A DNA stretch of 64,000 nucleotides from Kroppenstedtia guangzhouensis (GCF_014637345.1 NZ_BMEX01000004.1:248001-312000); one strand, 5' to 3'. Counted from the first letter of the stretch, positions 1-9,799 are shown. The notes: generated by a model from the letters alone, not told the origin. Program-made: numbers and translations.

Positions 1-1306
1 TACGATATTTTTTCTTGGGAAGCTTGTTGTTATCCGCCAGGGTGTGGGTGAGCCGGGTGACCAGGGTGCCCATGTGGTGCAGGTTTTCCTTGCTGATCTT
101 ATCCGGGGTATCCTCCTTGGTGTGATAGTACGGATCGGGGTGGTAGTTCAGGAAAGCCGTCGGGATTCCCGCCTCTTCAAAGGGAACGTGATCGCTGCGG
201 GTGGAGGTGTACCGTTCATAGTCGTGTCCGCCTTTCTTGACGAGTTCCTCGGCCAGATTGGCAACAAAGCTGTCTGCCGTCTCAGAGGCGGTCATGATGC
301 CGATTGTATCCCCGACTCCAACCATGTCCATATTGATCATGGCCGCGATGTTGTCCCGCTCACCTTTACTCAGGGATTCCACATAGCGGGTGGAGCCGAC
401 CAGTCCCACTTCTTCCGCTCCAAAGAAGATCACCCTGACATTGTGGTGGAGCTTCTCTTTGGACAGCACCCGGGCCAACTCCAACAGCGTGCCGGTACCG
501 GAGGCGTTGTCGTTGGCGGCGGCGCTGTCCACACCATCATAATGGGCGCCCACCACAATCGTTTTGGCTTTTTTCGGTCCTTTCTGCGCCGGAATGGTGC
601 CGATCACATTTTGGGAGTGGCTGGGGAAAAGCTCCACGTCGGCGACCATGGTGGCTTCCACCCTTTGCCCGGTGGTCAGTTGGCTTTTCAATGCTTCCCC
701 GTCTTCTTTGGACAAGGAGACAACCGGGATCTGTGCGGGTTCTCCCAGGGTGCCGTTGACCGGCCCCTCGGTGTTATTATAGATGATCGCCCCGACGGCA
801 CCAGCTTGGGCGGCGTTTTGCGCCTTTTCAAAGAAGCTGATCTCTCCCCGTTGGATCAGGGCGATTTTCCCCTTGACGTCTCCGGAGAAGTCTTCAGGAA
901 GTCCCAGACCGGCATCAGCCAGCTCCGCAGTCAATCCACCCTTCGGAGTGGCCGGAGTGTAGGTGAAGGTGTGGGATTCCAGTGTTTTTTCATCAGGCGT
1001 GGTGATTTTCACTTCAGAACCGTGACTCCGGAAAGCCAGGATCGGAAATGTCTGCCTTTCCACTTTCAGCCCGTATCTTTTCAGTTCTTTCACCAGATAA
1101 TCGGCGGCACGGTGTTCCCCTTCAAACCCTGTCATTCGGGCATTGTCCCGGTCCGCCAGCTTGGCGATATGTCCATAAATCCGCTCCGCTGACACCCGTT
1201 CCGCCGGATTTTTTCCGGAAGGCGGTGTGGCATAGGCCGAAGTGCTGAACACTAAAACGATGGCCAAGGCCAGGACGGAGACAATTCCCACTCGTTTCCC
1301 TTTCAA
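1..1306 (-). CDS. Secreted M28-family aminopeptidase with PA domain, 3' end outside window
   Basis: Reading the minus strand from a TTG preceded by AGGAGGGA gives a signal peptide (basic start, hydrophobic stretch, cleavage near SAYA). A protease-associated (PA) domain follows, then the zinc peptidase domain. Visible metal and catalytic motifs are VGAHYDGV, an NDNASG segment, FFGAEEVGLVGS, MINMDMVG and a later FLNYHPDPYYH region, the standard M28 order. It is expected to release N-terminal amino acids from peptides outside the cell (family knowledge). No ATG lies near the signal peptide, and the TTG has the only good ribosome binding site. The gene continues beyond base 1, so the C-terminus is missing. 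The long plus-strand frame across this region is its shadow. Confidence 0.88.
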   Translation of the reverse strand, partial: MKGKRVGIVSVLALAIVLVFSTSAYATPPSGKNPAERVSAERIYGHIAKLADRDNARMTGFEGEHRAADYLVKELKRYGLKVERQTFPILAFRSHGSEVKITTPDEKTLESHTFTYTPATPKGGLTAELADAGLGLPEDFSGDVKGKIALIQRGEISFFEKAQNAAQAGAVGAIIYNNTEGPVNGTLGEPAQIPVVSLSKEDGEALKSQLTTGQRVEATMVADVELFPSHSQNVIGTIPAQKGPKKAKTIVVGAHYDGVDSAAANDNASGTGTLLELARVLSKEKLHHNVRVIFFGAEEVGLVGSTRYVESLSKGERDNIAAMINMDMVGVGDTIGIMTASETADSFVANLAEELVKKGGHDYERYTSTRSDHVPFEEAGIPTAFLNYHPDPYYHTKEDTPDKISKENLHHMGTLVTRLTHTLADNNKLPKKKYR

Positions 1307-1512
1307 AACCTTCCCTCCTGATCGTTTTATATTTTGTCTGCACTTCGTATATTAATTTAAATCAGAAGATTGTCAATGTTATTTTCGCAGAGTGGTAAGG
1401 ATGTTTTTGTTAAGGATTGATGGAATTGTTTAAGTTTAGGTGAAGATTGAATCCCTTCCTCATTCTCTATGTTATCTTGGGGCCACATGAGAGGATCAGA
1501 GGAGGGGACCTC

Positions 1513-2622
1513 ATGAAAATGGTGCGCTTTATCGAAGAAATCAACGGAATTCGGGCAGTCGCCTGTCTGTTGGTGTTGGCTGTCCATGTATCTGCCGGTG
1601 TTTACTACCAGCAGGGAGGTTGGGACGGGTTCACCCTCTGGGTCAATCAGCTGGCCAGGTTCGGGACACCGGTATTTGCGGTGATCAGCGGATTTATCCT
1701 CTTTCATCAGGTGAAAGTGAAGGGGTTCCGGCTGTGGAGTTTCATCCGTTCCCGGATCCACAAGATCGTCATCCCCTATCTAATCTGGAGCATGGTTTAT
1801 CTGATCATTTTGAAATATGGATACCAGGTGGACCATTTTGTCTCCTGGAAACACTGGGCGATGATGATGGCATCCGGGCGGGCTTTCTACCATTTATATT
1901 TCGTGGCGGTGGTGATTCAGTTTTATCTGATATTCCCTCTTCTTCAACGACTGCTGTGTTCCACAGGTGCCTGGTGGGTGGGGGTCATGATGGCCCTGAC
2001 ACTCAATCTCATTTTTTTAACGGTGGATCCATCGCTCTGGGCCGGAAGTTGGGGAGAGATGATCGACTCGGCGAGGAAATCTCTGTTTCCCGCCTGGATG
2101 TTTTATTTTATGTTGGGAGGATTATTCTCCCACCATTGGGATCGAATCCGGGCATGGTTGGGGACAAAAGGGGGATGGTTCCCGGTGATGGCCGTTCCGG
2201 TCCTCATCGGAGGGATGATGGAATATCAAATAAAGGGACTATACGGTCCCGCCCGCCCGATGAATCTTTTCAACACCCCCATCCTCCTTCTGGCCGGCAT
2301 CGGGGCTCACCTCCGTTGGGGAGATCGGTGGTCGGGAGTGAAAAGGGGGCTGATGGCCCTGGGCAATTTCAGTTTCGGGATCTATCTGGTACATCCGATC
2401 ATTATCATGCTGATGATGGAAACCCTTTCCCCACGGATCTGGAGTCCGGTTTTCCTCCCCTTGCTCTATGTGGTGGTGCTTGCCCTGACCGTCGGATTGA
2501 TTCAGCTGGTCCGCTGTCTTCCCTTTCATCAGTATCTGTTGACCGTTCCCCGCCGTAAGATCCCGCGGGCAACCTCTCCTGTATCAAGACAAGCCTTCAG
2601 AAAGGATTCTGCCTCCGCCTGA
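1513..2622 (+). CDS. Acyltransferase family 3 membrane protein
   Basis: A 369-residue polytopic membrane protein of the acyltransferase-3 (OatA/NolL-like) family. The family signature is at the N-terminus: INGIRAVACLLVLAVH, with the conserved His, followed by about ten hydrophobic segments. Such enzymes O-acylate cell-surface sugars or peptidoglycan with acyl groups brought across the membrane. The substrate cannot be told here. The ATG at 1513 is chosen because AGGAGGGG lies 6 bases upstream. The frame is open back to 1447, but that part has no binding site and lies in the upstream leader. A second member of the family is encoded at 36.1-37.2 kb. Confidence 0.85.
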   Translation: MKMVRFIEEINGIRAVACLLVLAVHVSAGVYYQQGGWDGFTLWVNQLARFGTPVFAVISGFILFHQVKVKGFRLWSFIRSRIHKIVIPYLIWSMVYLIILKYGYQVDHFVSWKHWAMMMASGRAFYHLYFVAVVIQFYLIFPLLQRLLCSTGAWWVGVMMALTLNLIFLTVDPSLWAGSWGEMIDSARKSLFPAWMFYFMLGGLFSHHWDRIRAWLGTKGGWFPVMAVPVLIGGMMEYQIKGLYGPARPMNLFNTPILLLAGIGAHLRWGDRWSGVKRGLMALGNFSFGIYLVHPIIIMLMMETLSPRIWSPVFLPLLYVVVLALTVGLIQLVRCLPFHQYLLTVPRRKIPRATSPVSRQAFRKDSASA

Positions 2623-2693
2623 GAGAAATCAGGCGATTAATAGCTTGTCAGTATCCTTGTTCATGGTAAAGTGAAAGACGGAGGTGGATGAAA

Positions 2694-3131
2694 ATGCAGG
2701 AAGAGACCCGGGAGGAAGTCGTTTGGGAAGGCGCCACTTCCCACGTGGCCCGTATCGGTACTTATCTGTTATGTCTGGTGACCTGTGTGTTGGTAATTCC
2801 AATCTTTATTGCTTTGTGGGTTGCGGTGAAACTGAAATCGACCCGCTATCGAGTGACCACGGAACGGATCCGGGTGACCACCGGGATTTTGTCCAAGGAA
2901 ACCGAAGAGATCGAATTGTATCGAGTGCGGGATCTCAGACTGGAGCAGCCTTTTCTCTACCGAATCTTCGGCAAGGGAAACCTGGTCCTGATCACAACGG
3001 ACGAAACCATGCCCATTTTGGTGATGGAAGCGGTCCCCCGTCCAATGGAGCTGTTGGACGATATCCGAAAGTATGTGGAGAAACGTCGTGACCTGAAGCG
3101 GGTGCGGGAATTGGATATCGATGCCCGGTGA
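2694..3131 (+). CDS. Small membrane protein with bacterial PH domain (DUF304/YdbT type)
   Basis: A protein of about 145 residues: a short N-terminal segment, one or two hydrophobic helices at residues 20-48, then a bPH_2 domain with the typical 'Y-R-V-T-T-E-R-I' opening, a 'EEIELYRVRDL' strand and a C-terminal helix. Proteins of this type sit in the membrane; their ligand is usually unknown. An in-frame ATG at 2688 is only one base from GGAGGTG, so ATG 2694, seven bases from it, is the better start. It is a single gene between the acyltransferase and a noncoding gap. Confidence 0.8.
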   Translation: MQEETREEVVWEGATSHVARIGTYLLCLVTCVLVIPIFIALWVAVKLKSTRYRVTTERIRVTTGILSKETEEIELYRVRDLRLEQPFLYRIFGKGNLVLITTDETMPILVMEAVPRPMELLDDIRKYVEKRRDLKRVRELDIDAR

Positions 3132-3163
3132 CGGTCACCAAAAGGTCCGCTGCGGGCTTTTTT
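3123..3163 (+). terminator. Probable intrinsic terminator of the PH-domain gene
   Basis: GCCCG (3123-3127) pairs with CGGGC (3153-3157) and is followed by six T. The same CTGCGGGC arm can pair instead with GCCCGCAG at 3170-3177, so the region can fold in two ways. Confidence 0.5.
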
Positions 3164-3325
3164 GTATCTGCCCGCAGATGAATCGGGGAAAGTGGAAGGC
3201 TGCCAAGAGCTTTGACTCGAGGGAGAAGTTGGATACACCGGAGAGAAGAAAACAATTACCTCCGGATTGCTTGATTCAAGAAAGAGTCATTGGAACCCCG
3301 GATGTCGGCAGTTCTCGAAGAGTGA

Positions 3326-3545
3326 GTCTGGGAAGAAGGGCTTCAGCAAGTGGAAATTCTTCAAAGTCGGTTGGAAGAGACCACTTGGTCCGCCAATTCT
3401 ATTGATCATGTGATCCCTTCTCTGGATTTACATGGCGTGAAGCTCCTGGCCATGGGCTCCCATTTATAACCGCATCGCCTCATTCCGGATGGAGGCAGCG
3501 GGTTTCACGGTGATTGACCGGTTCTTCCCACCCAAGCCCATGTAA
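3326..3545 (+). pseudogene. Decayed coding remnant, unidentified (possibly racemase-like)
   Basis: Two adjacent plus-strand frames look like former coding sequence. Bases 3326-3469 read WEEGLQQVEILQSRLEETTW and continue to ...DLHGVKLLAMGS. Bases 3466-3545 in another frame continue YNRIASFRMEAAGFTVIDRF. Joined by one frameshift, the 'alkalgvk...-n...aGF-V' rhythm loosely recalls Asp/Glu racemase-type proteins. That is a guess from memory of the fold, not an alignment. An in-frame stop at 3323-3325 and the frameshift argue for a dead gene. I see nothing else gene-like between 3164 and 3860. Confidence 0.3.
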
Positions 3546-3769
3546 AAAAGGTGTAAAGAGCAGGGTTTCTCCATGATTTACCCTCCGCTCCGAAAAATCG
3601 GTCAAAAGAGCAAGCCCTTCATCATAAATTTTGTACAAAGGAGACATCATCGATTTGCCTTGAATCATCTGGAAAAAGCGTAGGACTGTAAACCGGTCAT
3701 GTGGTCACATACAATTTTATACCCAAAATATGGATAATTTATATAAGGTATTTTTTGACGATTCCTGAA

Positions 3770-3788
3770 TGTCCGACAAGGGCGGACA
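3770..3788. promoter_or_regulatory. Inverted repeat upstream of opp (possible operator)
   Basis: TGTCCG-N7-CGGACA, a perfect 6+6 dyad about 90 bases before the predicted opp promoter. It has the size of a repressor or activator site. The binding protein is unknown. Confidence 0.35.
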
Positions 3789-3876
3789 GCCGATCCAGGC
3801 TGTGAAATCAAGGATTCTCTTTGGATGATACAGATGGGAGAAAAGATTTAGTCTTATCCGTCTTTTTGAATAGATA

Positions 3877-3905
3877 TTGACTGAAGGAAGATTGTTTAGT
3901 TATAT
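3877..3905 (+). promoter_or_regulatory. Candidate sigma-A promoter of the opp operon
   Basis: TTGACT (3877-3882), a 17-base spacer, then TTATAT (3900-3905). It lies about 90 bases before oppD in an A+T-rich stretch, the only good -35/-10 pair in this gap. Confidence 0.5.
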
Positions 3906-3992
3906 CGAATATATCCAGTCATAAAGGGATTCATTTATCCAGTCGATTCACCGAATTCTTTTTCCGATATTTCATATGATTGAGGTGTCTTC

Positions 3993-5009
3993 ATGGCTGA
4001 AGCATTGCTTGAGATCACTGGGTTCAAGATGCATTTCCAAACAGATAAAGGAGTCGTGAAGGCGGTTGACGGGGTGGATCTCACTGTCAGTGAAGGGGAG
4101 ATAGTCGGACTGGTCGGAGAATCCGGCTGCGGAAAGAGCGTCACCTCGCTGTCGGTGATGGGACTGGTACCCCAGCCGCCAGGAAAGGTGGCAGGCGGAT
4201 CCATCCGGTTTGCAGGGAAGGATCTCACCCGGTTGAAGGGGAGGGAGTGGCAGAAGATCCGGGGCAACGACGTGGCGATGATCTTTCAGGAACCGATGAC
4301 TTCCCTCAACCCGGTGTTCACCATCGGTAACCAGATGGTGGAGGCGATCCGGCAACATCAAAAGGTCAACAAAAAGAAAGCGCTGTCACGGGCACGGGAA
4401 ACTTTGCGGGAAGTGGGAATCTTCCGAGAAGGGATTCTGGATGAGTATCCCCACCAGCTTTCCGGCGGAATGCGCCAGCGGGTGATGATCGCTATGGCCA
4501 TGGTCTGCCGTCCCAAGCTGTTGATCGCCGACGAGCCGACCACGGCCTTGGATGTAACCATCCAGGCCCAGATCCTGGATCTGATGCGGCGGCTGAACCG
4601 GGAGACGGGAACAGCCATTCTGATGATTACCCACGATCTCGGTGTGGTGGCGGAGATGTGCCAGCGGGTGGTGGTGATGTATGCCGGACAGGTGGTTGAG
4701 CAGGGGGATGTTCAAACCCTTTTTAAAAACCCTTGCCACCCTTATACCAAGGGCCTTCTGAAATCCATCCCCCAACTGGACAAGCGTATCGACCGACTGT
4801 ACTCCATCCCAGGCCATGTTCCCAATCCACGGAAGTTACCGACCGGGTGTCGTTTTGCCCCGCGCTGTGAATTTGCGTCGGATATCTGCCGGGAACAGGA
4901 GCCGCAGTTGCTTGAACTGGGAGACGGCCATGTCAGTCGCTGTTGGCTGGAAGATAAAGATGGAACAAGGAGGGGAGCGGATCGTGACGCCACCACAAAC
5001 ACTGCTTGA
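3993..5009 (+). CDS. oppD: Oligopeptide/dipeptide ABC transporter ATP-binding protein
   Basis: A 338-residue OppD/DppD-type ATPase that energises peptide import together with OppF. Visible motifs are Walker [10 protein letters not shown]-loop [10 protein letters not shown], signature LSGGMRQR and Walker [13 protein letters not shown], followed by the H-loop MITHDLG. The C-terminal oligopeptide-transporter extension carries the Cys-rich 'P-x-G-C-R-F-A-P-R-C' element. The start ATG has GAGGTG five bases upstream. It is the first gene of the oppD-oppF-oppA-oppB-oppC run; having the two ATPases first is less usual than the A-B-C-D-F order. Its end overlaps oppF by 26 bases. Substrate range (oligo- or dipeptide) cannot be settled by eye. 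Confidence 0.93.
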   Translation: MAEALLEITGFKMHFQTDKGVVKAVDGVDLTVSEGEIVGLVGESGCGKSVTSLSVMGLVPQPPGKVAGGSIRFAGKDLTRLKGREWQKIRGNDVAMIFQEPMTSLNPVFTIGNQMVEAIRQHQKVNKKKALSRARETLREVGIFREGILDEYPHQLSGGMRQRVMIAMAMVCRPKLLIADEPTTALDVTIQAQILDLMRRLNRETGTAILMITHDLGVVAEMCQRVVVMYAGQVVEQGDVQTLFKNPCHPYTKGLLKSIPQLDKRIDRLYSIPGHVPNPRKLPTGCRFAPRCEFASDICREQEPQLLELGDGHVSRCWLEDKDGTRRGADRDATTNTA

Positions 5010-5967
5010 AGTGAAAAATCTGAAAAAATACTATCCGATCCGTGGCGGGATTTTCGGCAGGAGGGTGGGGGAAGTGAAGGCCGTCGATGACATCTCCTTC
5101 TTCGTGAAAAGAGGGGAGACCCTGGGCATTGTCGGAGAGAGCGGTTGCGGAAAATCCACCACCGGCCGCACCATTCTTCGCCTGGAAGAGCCGACGGGGG
5201 GGGAGGTGAAGTTTGAGGGAACTTCCCTGACCCGGTTGAAATCCGAAGAGATGCGCCGGATGCGACGGGAACTGCAAATGGTTTTTCAGGATCCCTTTGC
5301 TTCCCTCAACCCGAGAAAAACGGCGGGGGAGATCATTGAGGAACCCTTGCGGGTTCATGGGATCGGAACCGCCCGGGAGCGGAAGGAGGAGGTGCAGGAG
5401 TTATTGCAGGTGGTGGGCCTCGATTCCTATCATACCGCTCGTTACCCCCATCAGTTTAGCGGAGGACAGCGGCAACGGATCGGGATTGCCCGGGCACTGG
5501 CGGTAAAGCCGAAACTGATCGTCGCTGATGAACCGGTGTCAGCCTTGGATGTCTCCATCCAGTCTCAAGTATTGAATCTGCTGGAAGATTTGCAGGAAAA
5601 GTTTGACCTGACTTATCTGTTTATCGCCCACGACTTGAGTGTAGTACGGCATATCAGTGACCGGGTGGGGGTGATGTACTTGGGGCGGATGGTGGAGTTG
5701 GCCGACCGGGATGAACTTTTCGACAACCCGCTTCACCCCTACACTCAGGCACTGATGTCGGCAGTGCCGATCCCCGACCCGGAAGTGAAACGGGAGCGGA
5801 TCATCCTGAGCGGCGACGTGCCCAGCCCCAGCCAGCCACCGAAGGGATGCGCCTTTCATACCCGCTGCCCCCGGGCGATCAAAATCTGTGGACAAATCCG
5901 TCCGGAGTTCAGAGATTACGGAGGAGGTCATTTTGCAGCTTGTCATCTGTTGGAGGATGGATCATGA
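4984..5967 (+). CDS. oppF: Oligopeptide/dipeptide ABC transporter ATP-binding protein
   Basis: The second ATPase of the importer, about 327 residues. Motifs are [13 protein letters not shown] (Walker A), [11 protein letters not shown] (Q-loop), [15 protein letters not shown] (signature) and [12 protein letters not shown] (Walker B). The C-terminal CxFHTRCP cluster is typical of OppF. The frame is open upstream to 4816, but GTG 4984 has AAGGAGGGG eight bases before it, and this start gives the normal family N-terminus ([17 protein letters not shown]). The overlap with oppD suggests coupled translation. Confidence 0.92.
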   Translation: MTPPQTLLEVKNLKKYYPIRGGIFGRRVGEVKAVDDISFFVKRGETLGIVGESGCGKSTTGRTILRLEEPTGGEVKFEGTSLTRLKSEEMRRMRRELQMVFQDPFASLNPRKTAGEIIEEPLRVHGIGTARERKEEVQELLQVVGLDSYHTARYPHQFSGGQRQRIGIARALAVKPKLIVADEPVSALDVSIQSQVLNLLEDLQEKFDLTYLFIAHDLSVVRHISDRVGVMYLGRMVELADRDELFDNPLHPYTQALMSAVPIPDPEVKRERIILSGDVPSPSQPPKGCAFHTRCPRAIKICGQIRPEFRDYGGGHFAACHLLEDGS

Positions 5968-6054
5968 GATTTCGTGAAGGAGGTGTTGGCAGGCGAAGGT
6001 TTACGAGGCAATGGTTTTGGATCGAGATAAAATCTTAAGGGGGCGTTTTGACAG

Positions 6055-7662
6055 ATGAAAATGCGTAAGTCTTTGTTGCTTGCCGTGGGATTTGCGCTTA
6101 TTTTATCCACCATTCTCGCCGGATGCGGGGGCAACAAGTCCGCTGACCAGGGGAAGACACTGATCTACGGTCGCGGGGCGGACTCCACCAAACTGGATCC
6201 TTCCTTGGTGACGGATGGGGAGTCCATGCGGGTAACCGAAAATGTGATGGAATCCTTGGTCGATTATAAGAAGGATAACCTGGAAGTCGTGCCTGGATTG
6301 GCTGAAAAGTGGGAAACATCGGAAGATGGAAAGACCTGGACCTTCCACCTCCGCAAGGGTGTGAAGTTCCACGATGGGACTGATTTTAACGCTGATGCTG
6401 TTGTCTTCAACTTTGAACGCTGGATGAACCAGGAGATGCTGCCGAGCAAAAAGGATGACTTCATCTACTATGCTTCCATGTTCGGGGGCTTCAAAAAGGA
6501 CAAAGGCCATGTGATCGAAAGTGTCAAAGCGGTGGATGAGCACACGGTGGAGTTTAAATTGAAGGAGCCCCAAGGTCCCTTTTTGCAGAATCTGGCCATG
6601 TCTCCCTTTGCCATCGCTTCCCCGGAAGCGGTGAAGAAGGACCCCCAAGAGTTCGCCAAACATCCGGTGGGGACGGGTCCCTTCAAATTTGAGAGCTGGA
6701 AGAAGGGGGATACCATCACCCTCGTCAAAAATGAGGATTACTGGCAAAAAGGGCTGCCCAAGCTGGATAAGATCATCTTCAAGTCCATCCCGGACAACTC
6801 CGCCCGCTTGACGGCACTTCAATCCGGAGACATCGACGTGATGGATGGGCTTAATCCGGATGATGCCCAACGAGTGGAATCCGATGAAAAGCTGCAGCTC
6901 TACAAGCGACCGCCCAACAACGTGGGCTACCTGGCCATGAACATGGAGAAGAAGCCCTTTGACAACAAAAAGGTGCGCCAAGCCATCAACCACGCTGTCA
7001 ACAAAAAAGCATTGATCAAGAGCTTCTATGCGGGCCTGGCTGAACCGGCCAAAAACCCGATGCCACCGTCCCTCTGGGGCTACAATGATGAGATTCAGGA
7101 CTATGAATACGATCTTGAAAAGGCGAAAAAGCTCTTGAAGGAAGCCGGTTACGAGAAAGGGTTCGAAGTGGAATTTTGGGCGATGCCCGAACCCCGTCCA
7201 TATATGCCCGACGGGAAAAAGATTGCTGAGTACATCCAGGCGGACCTGAAGAAGATCGGGATCAAAACCAAGATCGTCAGTCCGGAATGGACCACTTATC
7301 TGGAGAAGGCTCAGCAAGGAGAGCATGAAATGATCCTGCTTGGATGGAACGGAGACAATGGAGATCCGGATAACTTCATCTATGTCAACCTGGATAAGGA
7401 TAACACGAGGATTCCCGCCCAGAATTATGCTTTCTACAAAAGCGACAAGTTGCATGATATCCTGATCCAAGCGCAACGGGAAACAGAGCAATCCGAGCGT
7501 GAAAAGCTGTATATGGAGGCTCAGGAGATCATTCATGAAGATGCACCATGGGTTCCGTTAGTCCATGCCCAACCGCCGCTCGCCGGGCAGTCCTATGTGA
7601 AAGGGTATGTCCCTCATCCGAGAGGAAGCGAGAGTCTGGCTGAAGTCGACATCCAAAAGTAA
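6055..7662 (+). CDS. oppA: Peptide ABC transporter substrate-binding lipoprotein
   Basis: A 535-residue family-5 (SBP_bac_5) binding protein. The N-terminus is a lipoprotein signal with lipobox LAGC (lipidated Cys at residue 24), so it should be anchored outside the membrane. The family pattern follows: 'TSEDGKTWTFHLRKGVKFHDG', 'VGTGPFKFESWKKGD', 'YLAMNMEKKPFDNKKVRQAI'. GGGGGCG precedes the ATG. A hairpin right after the gene would let more oppA than oppBC mRNA accumulate, as is common for binding proteins. The C-terminal 'VPLVHAQPPLAGQSYVKGY' is also typical. Confidence 0.93.
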   Translation: MKMRKSLLLAVGFALILSTILAGCGGNKSADQGKTLIYGRGADSTKLDPSLVTDGESMRVTENVMESLVDYKKDNLEVVPGLAEKWETSEDGKTWTFHLRKGVKFHDGTDFNADAVVFNFERWMNQEMLPSKKDDFIYYASMFGGFKKDKGHVIESVKAVDEHTVEFKLKEPQGPFLQNLAMSPFAIASPEAVKKDPQEFAKHPVGTGPFKFESWKKGDTITLVKNEDYWQKGLPKLDKIIFKSIPDNSARLTALQSGDIDVMDGLNPDDAQRVESDEKLQLYKRPPNNVGYLAMNMEKKPFDNKKVRQAINHAVNKKALIKSFYAGLAEPAKNPMPPSLWGYNDEIQDYEYDLEKAKKLLKEAGYEKGFEVEFWAMPEPRPYMPDGKKIAEYIQADLKKIGIKTKIVSPEWTTYLEKAQQGEHEMILLGWNGDNGDPDNFIYVNLDKDNTRIPAQNYAFYKSDKLHDILIQAQRETEQSEREKLYMEAQEIIHEDAPWVPLVHAQPPLAGQSYVKGYVPHPRGSESLAEVDIQK

Positions 7663-7669
7663 ACTTGAT

Positions 7670-7704
7670 GGCGGCGTTGCGGGACCGTAATGCCGCCTTT
7701 ATTT
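7670..7704 (+). terminator. Intercistronic hairpin/terminator between oppA and oppB
   Basis: GGCGGC (7670-7675) pairs with GCCGCC (7692-7697), followed by TTTATTT. It probably lowers read-through from oppA into the permease genes. Confidence 0.65.
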
Positions 7705-7731
7705 CTTGCACATGGCCGCTTTGAAAGGCTG

Positions 7732-8751
7732 GTGAAACTGTTGATTGCCTATACGATCCGGAGGTTATTGATGTTGATCCCGGTGTTGATCGGGATGTCA
7801 TTCATCACTTTTTCTATTGTCCATGCCATTCCGGGTAGTCCGGCTCAAGCCATTCTGGGGGAGAAGGCCTCTCCCGAGGCGATTAAGCAACTGGAACAGC
7901 AGATGGGTTTGAATGATCCGCTTTATCTTCAATATTTTCGATATATGGAAGATCTTCTCCATGGAGACTTGGGGACTTCGATCAAGACGGGACGTCCCAT
8001 CCTGGAAGAGATCGGTCCGTACTTGGCTGCCACGATGGAGTTGGCGCTGGCCGCGATGATCATCGCAGTCTTCTTTGGAGTCAATCTGGGTATTTTCTCG
8101 GCGTGGCGGCACAATACCGTCGTCGATTACACATCGATGGTGATCGCATTGATCGGGGTGTCGATGCCGGTTTTCTGGCTGGGTCTGGTGGAACAGTGGA
8201 TTTTTGCCCAGGAGTTGGGATGGTTGCCTTCCAACGGGCGGATGGATCCCCGGATGTTTTTTGAACCGATCACCCAATTTGTTTTTATAGATGCATTGAT
8301 TCAAATGAATTTTGAGGCGTTTATGGATGCATTCAACCATATTCTTCTGCCCGCATTGGCCCTGGGGACGATTCCGATGGCGATCATCGCCCGGATCACC
8401 CGCTCCAGCATGCTGGAAGTGCTTCGTTCCGATTATATTCGGACCGCCCGGGCCAAAGGAGTGGGAGAGGGACTGATTATCTATAAGCACGCTCTGAAAA
8501 ACGCGTTTATCCCCATTTTGACCGTCTTCGGTCTCCAAATGGGCCTCCTGTTGGGGGGAGCGGTGTTGACCGAAACGATTTTCAGCTGGCCGGGGGTGGG
8601 TCGTTATCTGTATGAAGCGATCAGCACCCGGGATTATCCCGTGATTCAATCTGGCATCTTGGTAGTGGCCACGATTTTCGTGGTGATCAACCTGATCGTC
8701 GACCTCATGTACGCATGGATCGATCCGCGGATCCAATACGGAAAGGAGTGA
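7732..8751 (+). CDS. oppB: Peptide ABC transporter permease, first subunit
   Basis: A permease of about 339 residues with six hydrophobic segments and the conserved GTSIKTGRPI-type periplasmic loop. The EAA loop reads 'RTARAKGVGEGLIIYKHALKNA', the docking site for the ATPases. The start is taken as GTG 7732, with GAAAGG just upstream. The longer frame from ATG 7690 would begin inside the downstream arm of the oppA terminator. It ends five bases before oppC. Confidence 0.9.
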   Translation: MKLLIAYTIRRLLMLIPVLIGMSFITFSIVHAIPGSPAQAILGEKASPEAIKQLEQQMGLNDPLYLQYFRYMEDLLHGDLGTSIKTGRPILEEIGPYLAATMELALAAMIIAVFFGVNLGIFSAWRHNTVVDYTSMVIALIGVSMPVFWLGLVEQWIFAQELGWLPSNGRMDPRMFFEPITQFVFIDALIQMNFEAFMDAFNHILLPALALGTIPMAIIARITRSSMLEVLRSDYIRTARAKGVGEGLIIYKHALKNAFIPILTVFGLQMGLLLGGAVLTETIFSWPGVGRYLYEAISTRDYPVIQSGILVVATIFVVINLIVDLMYAWIDPRIQYGKE

Positions 8752-8755
8752 TCCC

Positions 8756-9664
8756 ATGTCCACCAATGCACCCACGATGCCGGTCGGGGAACCGGAGCCG
8801 ACAGCCGGGACGGAAGTGGAGCGGGAATCTCCCTTCCGGGATTCCCTGCGGGCCCTGCTGCGACACCGTTCCGCTATGATCGGAGGGGGAATCATTCTCT
8901 TTTTCATTATCATCGCTTTGATTGCCCCCTTGTTACTTCCCTATGGATACAACCAGATTGATGCAGACGCCCGGCTGCAAGCTCCCTCTGCGGATCACTG
9001 GTTTGGCACGGATGATTTTGGACGGGATATCTTTGCGCGGGTGGTTTACGGCGCCCGGATCTCCCTCTGGGTGGGTTTTTTCGCCATCACCGGTTCCATT
9101 GTGATCGGCTCTTTGCTTGGCTTGGTTGCGGGCTATTACGGAGGGTGGAGAGATACGATTATCTCCCGGATGTTCGATATCCTGCTGGCTTTCCCCAGCA
9201 TTCTGTTGGCGATCGCCATTGTGGCCATGTTGGGTCCCAGCCTGCAGAACGCTATGTACGCCATCGCCATTATCAATATCCCCACCTTTGGCCGCCTGAT
9301 GCGCTCCCGGGTGTTATCCGTGAAGCAGGAGGATTATGTGTTGGCCGCCCGGGCCATCGGTATGAAAAACAGCCGGATTCTGCTGCGACACATACTGCCC
9401 AATTCCTGGACTCCGATTATGGTGCAGGGAACCCTCGGTTTTGCAACAGCGGTGTTGGAAGCGGCCGCCCTCGGTTTTATCGGGCTGGGTGCCCAGCCCC
9501 CGGAACCCGAATGGGGCAAGATGTTGTCCGACTCCAGGGGTTTCATTCAATCTGCCCCGTGGACGATGTTGTTTCCCGGTTTAGCCATCATGTTTACCGT
9601 CCTCGGCTTTAACTTATTGGGCGACGGATTGCGGGATGTGTTCGACCCCCGCATGAAGCAATGA
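8756..9664 (+). CDS. oppC: Peptide ABC transporter permease, second subunit
   Basis: A 302-residue permease with the OppC-type N-terminal extension (residues 1-35, soluble) and six membrane spans. It has the 'HWFGTDDFGRDIFARVVYGARISL' signature and an EAA loop at 'AARAIGMKNSRILLRHILPN'. AAAGGAGTGATCCC precedes the ATG. It pairs with OppB to form the channel. Confidence 0.92.
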   Translation: MSTNAPTMPVGEPEPTAGTEVERESPFRDSLRALLRHRSAMIGGGIILFFIIIALIAPLLLPYGYNQIDADARLQAPSADHWFGTDDFGRDIFARVVYGARISLWVGFFAITGSIVIGSLLGLVAGYYGGWRDTIISRMFDILLAFPSILLAIAIVAMLGPSLQNAMYAIAIINIPTFGRLMRSRVLSVKQEDYVLAARAIGMKNSRILLRHILPNSWTPIMVQGTLGFATAVLEAAALGFIGLGAQPPEPEWGKMLSDSRGFIQSAPWTMLFPGLAIMFTVLGFNLLGDGLRDVFDPRMKQ

Positions 9665-9674
9665 ACCGGTTCAG

Positions 9675-9712
9675 GCTCCCGTCTGTGAATTGACGGGAGC
9701 TTTACTGTTTTT
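9675..9712 (+). terminator. Terminator of the opp operon
   Basis: GCTCCCGTC (9675-9683) and GACGGGAGC (9692-9700) form a nine-pair stem, followed by TTTACTGTTTTT. Confidence 0.85.
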
Positions 9713-9799
9713 GGACGATCGACCTGCGGAACCAGCCCACCCGGCTGAAAATCCCGTGCATAGGATAGGATCGAGAAGGGCGGGAAAGGAGGGTGGTTC

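Noticed and set aside
44-1192. 382-codon open frame on the plus strand
   Set aside because: It is antisense to the M28 peptidase, whose minus-strand frame has a signal peptide, catalytic motifs and a good binding site.
3181-3470. Possible T-box or riboswitch leader
   Set aside because: No AGGGTGGNACCGCG-type element and no terminator next to a downstream gene; a dead-gene remnant explains it better.
3480-3668. 62-codon minus-strand open frame in the gap before oppD
   Set aside because: No domain, no clear binding site, and it crosses the decayed remnant. Left out, though a small unknown gene cannot be excluded.
6103-7536. 477-codon open frame on the minus strand
   Set aside because: Shadow of oppA; its His/Gln-rich translation has no domain, while the plus strand is a complete binding protein.
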